Assembly (NCBI RefSeq): GCF_029932565.1
Contig: NZ_JAOZPV010000010.1
Location: forward strand, 1 to 33,639
From: Hydrogenimonas sp.
Lineage (GTDB): Bacteria > Campylobacterota > Campylobacteria > Campylobacterales > Hydrogenimonadaceae
Length of the DNA stretch: 33,639 bases
Reading direction: 5' to 3'
A model generated the notes under the pieces. That model searched no databases, was not told where the DNA came from, and saw only the letters and a list, made by a program, of their open reading frames with translations. Made by a program: the position numbers and the translations under genes. This document shows positions 18,199 through 24,924 of the stretch, piece after piece. The stretch's first letter is position 1. Every line of letters starts with the position of its first letter.

Positions 18199-19761
18199 AA
18201 CAAACTCTTTTCTCAACGCCTCTTTGTCGATCTGTTTGCTGTGAAGCGATTTGCGCGGCATATTCGGATTGTAGACGATCTGGGCCGGAAGCATGTAGTT
18301 GGGAAGGTGCTTTTTCAACTCGAAAAGTATCTCGTTTTTGGGAAGTTCTCTTTTTCCGCCGTACACCATTACGATCTCCTCTTCGATCTCCTCGTTGGGT
18401 ATGGAGAAGACGATGCACTCGGTAATTTCCGGAATATTTTCATAGACGACGCTTTCGATCTCGTAGGGACTGACACGGTAGCCCTGGGTTTTGATCATGT
18501 CATCCTTGCGGCAGACGAAATAGATGTATCCCTCTTCATCGGCGTAGACATAATCGCCGCTGGCTACGACGATTTCATCGGTCAGATTACCCTCGGGTTT
18601 GAGTACTTTGTCCAGAATCTGAATGCTTTTGAATCGTTTTCTGGTCTCTTCGGGTGCGTTCCAGTATCCCTTGTAGATACAGGCCCCCCGATGAATCAGT
18701 TCGCCGACTTCGCGCGGTTTGCAGGCTTCACCCTCTTCGTTGATGATGTAGAGCTCCACATCCGGAACCGCTTTGCCGATCGAATTGGGGCGGATGTGGA
18801 TCTGTGCCGGGTCAAGGTAGGCGGAGCGGAACGCTTCGCTCAGGCCGTGCATCGAATAGAACTTTGCGTCGGGGAAATGGGTCGTGATGTTCTTGATCAT
18901 CAGCGGCGTGATGTTGCCTCCCGATGACGTGATGGTACGAAGTTTGTTGAAGTGCTCGGGTTTCGGGATACGGTGGGGATCTTCGTCGAACATCTGCGTA
19001 ATGTGGATTGGCATTAGCGGCAGCACCGTGACGCCATCGTTGATGAGATGGGTGAAGAAATCGGACGGCAGGACGAATTTGTGAATTGCAAGCGTTGCCT
19101 GTTTGAAGAGTGCCGTATAGATCTGATTCAGCCCATAGTCGAGATTGAACGAGAGGATGCCGCTGATGACGTCATCGCTGCGAATGTCGAGATATTTTGC
19201 GACGATTGCCGCGCCGTCGAAGAGGGCGCGATGGTTGATGACGATGCCTTTGGGGTTTCCCGTAGAACTGAATGTATACGTGATGGCGGCGTTGTCATGG
19301 CCTTTGATGTCGCACGCATGTTTGCCTGTGTAGCACTTGTAGATCTCCTCGAACGAAACATCACTCTCTTCTGTCGGCGTGTAGGAGATGATTTTGCCGG
19401 AAAAACCGGTTGCTTTGACGGTTTCGATCTTTTTGGTGTCGGTGATGATGCAGGTAATACCGCAGTCTTCGATGATGTGTTTGACCTGTTCCGGTTTGAG
19501 CAGTCGGGTGATCGGTACGAAGATGTGTTCGGTCGACATGATCGCCAGGATGGCGATTACCTGATCGCAGCTCTTGTTGGAGTAGATTCCGATCCGGCTC
19601 CCTTTGGGTAGATTCAGTGTTGTCAGGTAGTGGGCGACCTGATTGACCCGTTCGAAGAGTCCGGCATAGGTATAGCGGTCGCCGTCCAATGTGATGGCGA
19701 GTTTTTCCGGATTGCCGTGTGCGGCGTTTTCAAGCAGTTCGCGGATGGTGTTGACAGTCAT
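18196..19761 (-). CDS. AMP-forming ligase, exosortase-associated-ligase-like, coupled to glutamate mutase
   Basis: ANL-superfamily enzyme expected to adenylate a carboxylate and transfer it to CoA or a carrier-protein thiol. The track start is too early; ATG at 19761 follows AAAGGAG and overlaps the glmL stop by ATGA, giving 521 residues. Core motifs seen are FSSTGNPKG (P-loop, near residue 165), MHGLSEAF (A5 region), ASGDYVYADEEG (A7 Asp), RKDDMIKTQGYRVSPYEIE (A8 hinge), and a C-terminal PRKSLHSKQIDKEAL with the candidate catalytic Lys. SFNLDYGLNQ and GLSEAFRSAYLDP resemble the exosortase A-associated ligase family (TIGR03098 type). The substrate is inferred to be 3-methylaspartate from the operon; it could instead be another amino or acyl acid. 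Confidence 0.85.
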   Translation of the reverse strand: MTVNTIRELLENAAHGNPEKLAITLDGDRYTYAGLFERVNQVAHYLTTLNLPKGSRIGIYSNKSCDQVIAILAIMSTEHIFVPITRLLKPEQVKHIIEDCGITCIITDTKKIETVKATGFSGKIISYTPTEESDVSFEEIYKCYTGKHACDIKGHDNAAITYTFSSTGNPKGIVINHRALFDGAAIVAKYLDIRSDDVISGILSFNLDYGLNQIYTALFKQATLAIHKFVLPSDFFTHLINDGVTVLPLMPIHITQMFDEDPHRIPKPEHFNKLRTITSSGGNITPLMIKNITTHFPDAKFYSMHGLSEAFRSAYLDPAQIHIRPNSIGKAVPDVELYIINEEGEACKPREVGELIHRGACIYKGYWNAPEETRKRFKSIQILDKVLKPEGNLTDEIVVASGDYVYADEEGYIYFVCRKDDMIKTQGYRVSPYEIESVVYENIPEITECIVFSIPNEEIEEEIVMVYGGKRELPKNEILFELKKHLPNYMLPAQIVYNPNMPRKSLHSKQIDKEALRKEFV

Positions 19762-20978
19762 GATAACTCCTTTGTGGCCTCTTCGTTGGTAAATTCCTGC
19801 ATACCGTATGTCCAAATTTCATAGTTCTTATCGAGGACGATGCCCGGTATCTGATGGAAATGGAGCAGTTTTTTGTAAAAGAAGCGTATGATCGTTTCGC
19901 TCTCTTCCTGATTCAGCACTTTCGTGATGCCGCCTGTGAGTACGATGCTGTTGAGATTTTCGAGCTTCAGTTCGACATAGTCACTGTGATGCCTGGAGAC
20001 TTTATAGAGAACCAGGAATATCGCAAGCTGCATCAATACTTTCGTCGCGGCTTCGCTCTCCTCTTCGAGAATGTTCTCGGTCACGTTGAGATAGTTGAGC
20101 AGTTCGTAGACGAATTCGTTCTGTCTGGCTGTATGGATCAGGCTTTCACGTGATTTGTAGACACCCAGTTTTTTGAAGACGAGGCGGTCGTATCCTCCCT
20201 CTCCGACGATATTGTCGTTGACCAGGTCGCTGCTGTAGTGGATGTCGGTCGTCGCGCCGCCGATATCGATGACGATGAAAGGGTCTGCTACATCGAGCCG
20301 GTCGCTGATATGGGAAAGCGCCCGGTTGACGATATAGGGAGTGGAGTAGATTTGATTCGCCGTGATCTCATAGAGATGTTTGATGTCCTCCTTCCCCATG
20401 ATGTCGGCCTGATAGAGATCGGTCAGATAGGTTTTGAGCGCTCCTTCGTTGATCTTCAGTTTGTCGGTGATGATATTGTCGAGCACAACGAGCTTTTCGA
20501 GCTTTTCACTCAAATATCCGCGTTCATCCGCACTGCCGACATAGACGATGTTCTGGTAGGCGCAGTCCTGCAGAAAGTCGAAAAGTCTATCGTCGAAGAT
20601 TCTCCCGACCCCGTCGATGCCTCCGACGACAATGACCACGTCGATCATTTCCACGGGTGGCTTGGCAGTGTCGATATCGTGATAGAGCACCGTGTCGATA
20701 ATGTTGATCCCCGAGTTGAACGCGATGTTGATGGCATACTTGAGGCTGAAGGAGTTGCTGAGGCCGATGATGAGCGTGCTTAGCCCGCCGTTGGCCGAGC
20801 TGCATATCTGAATCTCTTCGGGTCTGTATTTTGCGATGGTGTCGCCGCATTTTTCCATCAGGTCATCGAAAATAGGGCGGTTGAAGTCGCGAAAATAGTG
20901 GCGTATCGTACCGTTTTCCGCCATTTTGAAGTAGGTGCTTCCGATATCGAAGAGGAGTTTTCTGTTTGGGGCACTCAT
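19758..20978 (-). CDS. glmL: Glutamate mutase reactivating protein GlmL/MutL
   Basis: ATP-dependent chaperone of the MutL family that reactivates the cobalamin-dependent glutamate mutase. The 406 residues have an ASKHA fold: LLFDIGSTYFKM near residue 9 is the phosphate-1 loop, IDIGGATTDIH near residue 238 is the second phosphate loop, and SIVLTGGITKVL near residue 350 is the adenosine motif. It overlaps glmE upstream and the ligase downstream by ATGA on each side. Known family members are about 460 residues, so this one is somewhat short. Confidence 0.9.
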   Translation of the reverse strand: MSAPNRKLLFDIGSTYFKMAENGTIRHYFRDFNRPIFDDLMEKCGDTIAKYRPEEIQICSSANGGLSTLIIGLSNSFSLKYAINIAFNSGINIIDTVLYHDIDTAKPPVEMIDVVIVVGGIDGVGRIFDDRLFDFLQDCAYQNIVYVGSADERGYLSEKLEKLVVLDNIITDKLKINEGALKTYLTDLYQADIMGKEDIKHLYEITANQIYSTPYIVNRALSHISDRLDVADPFIVIDIGGATTDIHYSSDLVNDNIVGEGGYDRLVFKKLGVYKSRESLIHTARQNEFVYELLNYLNVTENILEEESEAATKVLMQLAIFLVLYKVSRHHSDYVELKLENLNSIVLTGGITKVLNQEESETIIRFFYKKLLHFHQIPGIVLDKNYEIWTYGMQEFTNEEATKELS

Positions 20979-22336
20979 TGCATGATCCCTATATCTTTGA
21001 TGATCTTGTCGACGACCCGTTCTCCCTCATTGAGGCGGATTTTCGACCGTTCGAAGGCGAAACTTCTGTCGGAGATCGGCAGTTTTCCCCGTTCGAGGAT
21101 GCGGATGTTCTCCTGCGGGTCGCGGATCGTGATCACCTCGTTGGCGTTGATGACATGGGGGGAGAACGGAATGTCGATATGCCCCTTTTTGATCGCGTTG
21201 AAGACTTTGCGCCAGAGGGTGTCGGCGCCGTCGTTCAAAACCGCTTCCATGATCTCGTTGACCATGCTGGTGAGGTTCTCTTCCTCCTCCTCGTCGCTGA
21301 CAGCGGGAAGGCCTTTGAGCATGCCGAGGGTGTATTTGACACTGGCGACGGCCCGGGCGTTCGCCTCTTTGGTCGGGATGCCGAAGGCTTCGTTGCGTGT
21401 CTTGGTAATGATCTTGTCGGCACCGACCATCGCGGCGATGACGGTGGATGCGGTGATGAGCGCGTCGGAGTACTCCTTGTTGTAGGGAAACGCACCCATC
21501 CACTGATGGTAGACAAGATGGATATCGGCGTCGTGGTGACCGAACATGTCGGCATAATGACGAGCCAGCTTTTTGATGACGTTGGCCGTGACGACATCCT
21601 GGATCATCGAGCCGGTCTGGGAGAAGCTGACCGAGAACGATTTGACCCCCTCTTCGAGAGAGAGCAGCATTTCGACGAGCTGGATGACGATGACGATCGC
21701 CGGCGGCTGCAGCGTGGCGCTGAGTGGGCCGAACGATTCCCGGTTGATCGGTTCGTTGAATGTGGAGTAGAGAGCGCATACCTTCTCCACATATTTCCAG
21801 TAGAGAAACGCTTTGTCGAGCGGGAAGTTTTTGGAGTAGGGGAGCAGGTAGGTGATGGGCCCTCCCTCGATCTCGAAAATGCCCGACGCCAGCGCCATCT
21901 CCACCAGCAGTCTGGCATCGGGTGTGCCGTGGCGGAGGCTGACGGGCGTGTCGAAATGGGTGATCATCTTGCGTGTTGTGCGGTAGCCGTGGTTGATGAG
22001 CGGGTAGCCATTGAGCATGTCGACATCGTTCTCTTCGGAGAGTGCGAGCATCTTTTTGGCGGTGGCGTAGTCGTTGAGACGGGTGTTGGAGTCGATCGTC
22101 AGCGGCAGCACGTCGACGCCGGCCTCCTTGAACTCCTCGTAGAGCCGAAAGACCTTTTCGTAGGTAGGGAATCCTCCCCGCGGCTGCACCTGCATGGCGT
22201 CGCTGGTTTTGAACCGGTGGGAGATGAAAAGCTCTTTGCTGGCACTTTTGACGAACGCTTCGATCTCTTCGAAATCGAAATGGTCGACATACTCATTTTG
22301 GGTGATGATTTCGCGTTCGCGTTGAAGCAGACTCAT
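20975..22336 (-). CDS. glmE: Glutamate mutase (methylaspartate mutase) epsilon subunit
   Basis: TIM-barrel catalytic subunit that, with GlmS and adenosylcobalamin, interconverts L-glutamate and (2S,3S)-3-methylaspartate by a radical carbon-skeleton rearrangement. The 453 residues align well with clostridial GlmE (about 483). The glutamate-binding arginine claw appears retained: R53 in QPRGGF, R86 in DSNTRLN and R135 in SLRHGTPDAR. These correspond by a shift of about 13-14 to R66, R100 and R149. E157, Y163 and Y167 in EGGPITYLLPY match E171, Y177 and Y181. Conservation of all six suggests genuine glutamate mutase activity. It overlaps glmS and glmL by ATGA. Confidence 0.95.
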   Translation of the reverse strand: MSLLQREREIITQNEYVDHFDFEEIEAFVKSASKELFISHRFKTSDAMQVQPRGGFPTYEKVFRLYEEFKEAGVDVLPLTIDSNTRLNDYATAKKMLALSEENDVDMLNGYPLINHGYRTTRKMITHFDTPVSLRHGTPDARLLVEMALASGIFEIEGGPITYLLPYSKNFPLDKAFLYWKYVEKVCALYSTFNEPINRESFGPLSATLQPPAIVIVIQLVEMLLSLEEGVKSFSVSFSQTGSMIQDVVTANVIKKLARHYADMFGHHDADIHLVYHQWMGAFPYNKEYSDALITASTVIAAMVGADKIITKTRNEAFGIPTKEANARAVASVKYTLGMLKGLPAVSDEEEEENLTSMVNEIMEAVLNDGADTLWRKVFNAIKKGHIDIPFSPHVINANEVITIRDPQENIRILERGKLPISDRSFAFERSKIRLNEGERVVDKIIKDIGIMQ

Positions 22337-22740
22337 GCGTGCGCCTTCAGATAGTTTTCCAGCGTGTCGAGGCCGACATTGAGATCGACCTGATGGAAAA
22401 CGAGATCGAATCCGTAGTTTTTGAATTTCGGGACGAGTGCGTCGGGGTCCATCTCCCCGACACCGAGATTGCCGCCGATCATAAAAACGACATCTTTTCG
22501 GAAGGTATACTGCTTTTTCAGAATCTGCAGATCACGGCACCATCCCTCCGCTTCGCCGTTGAGCGAGGAGATGAGCAGGACATCGGCATCGGTTTCGACA
22601 ATGGCGTCGAGAAACTCTTCGAGATAGGTATTGACGCCGAGATTGAAGACGGTAAACCCGCGCTCTTTGAGAGATATTTCGATCAGACGGTTGGCGACGA
22701 CATGAATGTCGTTGCCAACCACTCCGGTTACAACTTTCAT
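22333..22740 (-). CDS. glmS: Glutamate mutase sigma subunit (cobalamin-binding)
   Basis: Small B12-binding Rossmann-like subunit of glutamate mutase, 135 residues. The base-off/His-on cobalamin motif reads DIHVVA (residues 11-16), retaining the Asp-x-His that coordinates cobalt, but the usual Gly of DxHxxG is Ala. The later SSLNGEAE and GGNLGVGEMD segments match SxL and GG motifs of the family. It is the first gene of the operon and ends in an ATGA overlap with glmE. It is divergent from the rraA-like gene with an 87-nt gap. Confidence 0.93.
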   Translation of the reverse strand: MKVVTGVVGNDIHVVANRLIEISLKERGFTVFNLGVNTYLEEFLDAIVETDADVLLISSLNGEAEGWCRDLQILKKQYTFRKDVVFMIGGNLGVGEMDPDALVPKFKNYGFDLVFHQVDLNVGLDTLENYLKAHA

Positions 22741-22827
22741 CCTGATTCTTCTTCGCTTGAAAATATAAAGGGTATTTTATCCAAACGCAGATGTTTTTAA
22801 GTATAATTTTTTAAAAAAAGGCAAAAA
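22741..22827. promoter_or_regulatory. Divergent promoter region between glmS and rraA-like gene
   Basis: The AT-rich 87-nt gap must hold both promoters. On the plus strand TATAAT at 22802-22807 is a perfect -10 and AAGG at 22818-22821 is the ribosome site of the rraA-like gene, implying a very short leader. On the minus strand TAAAAT (22774-22779) and TATATT (22762-22767) are weaker -10 candidates for glmS. No cobalamin riboswitch is visible; the gap is too short for one. Confidence 0.5.
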
Positions 22828-23328
22828 ATGAAGTTTTTTACAGCGGATATCTGTGACGAATGCAGGGAAAAAGTACAGGTACTCGATCCTGGTTACAAAT
22901 CGTACGGCGGAACGACGAGCTGTTACGGGCCTATCCAGACACTCAAACTGCAAAAGAACAATTCCGAACTGATCGCTCTGCTGAAAGAGGAGGGGCACGA
23001 CCGTTTTATCGTCGTTGATGTGGATGGGGCCTATGAGGCGGTTGTAGGCGAGAATCTGATGAAACTGGCGCAGCATAACGGCTGGGCAGGCATTCTCGTC
23101 AACGGTTACGTTCGGGATATCCATGTGACGACGACGATACCCGTCGGACTCTGGGCACTCGGTACATGTCCGCGTAAAAGTTTTGAAAACAATCCGGGCG
23201 AACGTGATATCGAACTCGTGTTTGGCGGTGTGACATTTAAAAATGGTGATTTTCTGCTGGCGGACAGAGACGGGATTATCGTAGTTTCACCTGAAACGAT
23301 GGCATCGCTGCAGGAGAAACTCTTTTGA
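22828..23328 (+). CDS. RraA-like protein (possible class II oxo-acid aldolase)
   Basis: A 166-residue member of the RraA family, which includes the E. coli RNase E inhibitor RraA and metal-dependent 4-hydroxy-4-methyl-2-oxoglutarate aldolases. Family segments are TADICDE at the start, YGGTTSCYGPIQTLK, FIVVDVDG, and VFGGVTFKNGDFLLADRDGI. The catalytic Arg-Asp pair of the aldolases is present (NGYVRD, residues 96-97), preceded 20 residues earlier by Glu75, whereas E. coli RraA has Arg-Gln there. Campylobacterota are known to lack RNase E, so an enzymatic role is more likely than RNase E control. It is divergent from glmS. Confidence 0.85.
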   Translation: MKFFTADICDECREKVQVLDPGYKSYGGTTSCYGPIQTLKLQKNNSELIALLKEEGHDRFIVVDVDGAYEAVVGENLMKLAQHNGWAGILVNGYVRDIHVTTTIPVGLWALGTCPRKSFENNPGERDIELVFGGVTFKNGDFLLADRDGIIVVSPETMASLQEKLF

Positions 23329-23376
23329 GAGGATTGGATGCAATGGACGATGCAGCACGCTGAGAGAGATCAGCCG

Positions 23377-23407
23377 GTGATATCGAAACGATTCGATATC
23401 ACTTTTT
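23377..23407 (+). terminator. Intrinsic terminator of the rraA-like gene
   Basis: GTGATATCGAA-ACGA-TTCGATATCAC is a perfect 11-bp stem with a 4-nt loop, followed directly by TTTTT. The 3' arm and T-run overlap the last codons and stop of the convergent SYLF gene, whose final Ile-Lys-Lys codons supply the T-run on the other strand. Confidence 0.88.
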
Positions 23408-23935
23408 GATTTTGGTGATTTTCGAGCCTTCCAGCGTCAGATTGTACATCAGACCTTCGTTGCCGAAGACGAAACCTACGACGGGATCTTTGAAATCGAT
23501 CGTGTTGACATCTTCGCCAACTCCCCATTTCACGAGGGCGACCGATGCATCGCCGCCGATTTTCCAGCCGTCGCTGTTTCTGAAATCGTCCAGCGCTTTC
23601 TGTGTCAGAAAGGCGATGATGACCGACTTTCTCTGTGCCCCGAGCTGGAAACCGAAGGATGCTCCGGCAGTATTGTAGTAACCGACGATTTTGTCGTGAA
23701 CGAGGAGTGCTCCTTCCCCGTATTCGCCTCCGATACCGAAACCGGCTTTGTAGACATTGGGAAAGACCAGATACCCTTTGGATTTACGGAGAAATTCTGC
23801 ACCGCCTTTGACCTCTTTGTTGAACTTTTTGATCGTTTCACGAATTTCGACGTTCAACACCTCTTTCGATGCAGCCTGCAGCAATTGCGTAGTGGTCAAA
23901 AAAGCCAGAAAAAGAAAGAAGAGAAATTTTTTCAT
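23399..23935 (-). CDS. SYLF-domain (Ysc84-like) exported protein
   Basis: A 178-residue protein with a signal peptide (MKKFLFFLFLAFLTTTQLLQA, cleavage after QA). The start is taken as the Met at 23935, not the track start 17 codons earlier, because it begins the signal peptide and follows GAGG. The mature part shows the SYLF/DUF500 pattern: KGYLVFPNVYKAGFGIGGEYGEGALLV, YYNTAGASFGFQLGAQ, and GVGEDVNT. Family members bind phospholipids or are periplasmic proteins of unclear function. A TATAAT-like -10 lies at 23976-23981 on the same strand. It ends inside the terminator of the convergent gene. Confidence 0.85.
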   Translation of the reverse strand: MKKFLFFLFLAFLTTTQLLQAASKEVLNVEIRETIKKFNKEVKGGAEFLRKSKGYLVFPNVYKAGFGIGGEYGEGALLVHDKIVGYYNTAGASFGFQLGAQRKSVIIAFLTQKALDDFRNSDGWKIGGDASVALVKWGVGEDVNTIDFKDPVVGFVFGNEGLMYNLTLEGSKITKIKK

Positions 23936-23975
23936 CCGATATGTACCTCTCATGTTTGGAAATAAGTTTGATTGA

Positions 23976-23981
23976 ATTATA
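23976..23981 (-). promoter_or_regulatory. -10 element for the SYLF gene
   Basis: The minus strand reads TATAAT, about 41 nt before the chosen start, in the 178-nt divergent gap with the adaptor gene. No good -35 was seen at 17 nt. Confidence 0.45.
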
Positions 23982-24113
23982 ACCAATTCATGTGGATTCT
24001 TCGTGAAATGATGTATGAATCGGATTAAATTGCCAGGCTACATCTTTTCAAAAGCGCCCTCTTAAGCGATTCGTTGTAAAATCATGCTCAACATTACGAC
24101 AAAGTGGAACGAT

Positions 24114-24911
24114 ATGCGAAAATCTTTTTATCTCTTCTTTCTCCTTTCGATCTCTCTGTTCGCACAGATACACTATGCCAAACTCGAACCGGTACAGACG
24201 TATGTCATCAAAGCGGCTGCAGCCGGACAGATCGTCAAAGCCGACGACTCCAAAGAGGGTACAGTGGGAACGGACGAAGTCGTCGTCCAGGTCGACGACA
24301 AAGTGGACCGGGCGCAGATAAAGGCCCTCGAAACGACACGGAACGTACTTGGCGAAACGTTGAAACTTACGGAAGAGATGGAGAAAAACCAGAAGAGCGT
24401 CTACGAAAAAGATTACCGGTATTACCAGCGTACGAAAAATATGAAGACCAAGTCCCAGACGGAGAAAGATCGCATCTTTACCGCGATGATGGCGTCGAAA
24501 AACCAGCTTTTGAGTCTGAAAGAGAAGATCGCCACGCTGAAAAAGCAGATTGCCGATACGGATTACCAGATCGTACAGCTGAGAGACCGTATCGAAAAAA
24601 AGGCGATACGGGCAAAAGGGCTCTATGTTTACAAGGTTGCAGTACGAATCGGTGACTACGTCAATCCCGGAACTCTTCTTCTCAAGGCGATGGATATCCG
24701 CAAAGGGCGGCTTGTTATCTATCTCGATGCCGACGAGATCGAAGGCTTGGAGAAAAAGAGAATTTATCTGGACGGCGATGCAACCGATCTGAAATTCGAC
24801 AAAGTGATCCGTGTAGCCGACGATACGCATATCTCCTCCTATCGTGCGGAGATCATTCTCGATACGCCGGGAAATCTCTTTTCGAAACTTCTCAAAATAG
24901 AAATCAAATAG
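24114..24911 (+). CDS. HlyD-like periplasmic adaptor protein
   Basis: A 265-residue exported protein resembling membrane-fusion (adaptor) subunits of tripartite exporters. The Met at 24114 begins a signal peptide (MRKSFYLFFLLSISLFAQ); the track start adds ten residues that do not look like one. Residues about 20-60 form the first half of a lipoyl/barrel-sandwich domain (AAAAGQIVKAD), residues 75-170 are a long charged coiled coil, and IRAKGLYVYKVAVRIGDYVNPGTLLL is the second lipoyl half. The C terminus is short, lacking a full membrane-proximal domain. No inner-membrane transporter is nearby; a TolC-like protein is encoded 2.9 kb downstream. Confidence 0.75.
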   Translation: MRKSFYLFFLLSISLFAQIHYAKLEPVQTYVIKAAAAGQIVKADDSKEGTVGTDEVVVQVDDKVDRAQIKALETTRNVLGETLKLTEEMEKNQKSVYEKDYRYYQRTKNMKTKSQTEKDRIFTAMMASKNQLLSLKEKIATLKKQIADTDYQIVQLRDRIEKKAIRAKGLYVYKVAVRIGDYVNPGTLLLKAMDIRKGRLVIYLDADEIEGLEKKRIYLDGDATDLKFDKVIRVADDTHISSYRAEIILDTPGNLFSKLLKIEIK

Positions 24912-24924
24912 CAAGGTAGATGTG

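Noticed and set aside
18145-18200. Short GTCGATAGT-like units considered as a CRISPR array
   Set aside because: There are only a few degenerate 7-9 nt units with no regular spacers and no cas genes; a dispersed intergenic repeat explains it better.
20966-22354. 462-residue plus-strand ORF antisense to glmE
   Set aside because: Glu/Asp/Gly/Val-rich shadow of glmE; no domain, no ribosome site, and it covers the whole conserved gene.
18196-22740. Assignment of the glm operon as a glutamate fermentation pathway
   Set aside because: No methylaspartate ammonia-lyase, mesaconase or citramalate lyase gene is present, and the surrounding genes point to an autotrophic lifestyle.
22741-22827. Cobalamin riboswitch upstream of the B12-dependent glm operon
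   Set aside because: The divergent gap is only 87 nt, too short for a cobalamin riboswitch, and no B12-box-like sequence was seen.
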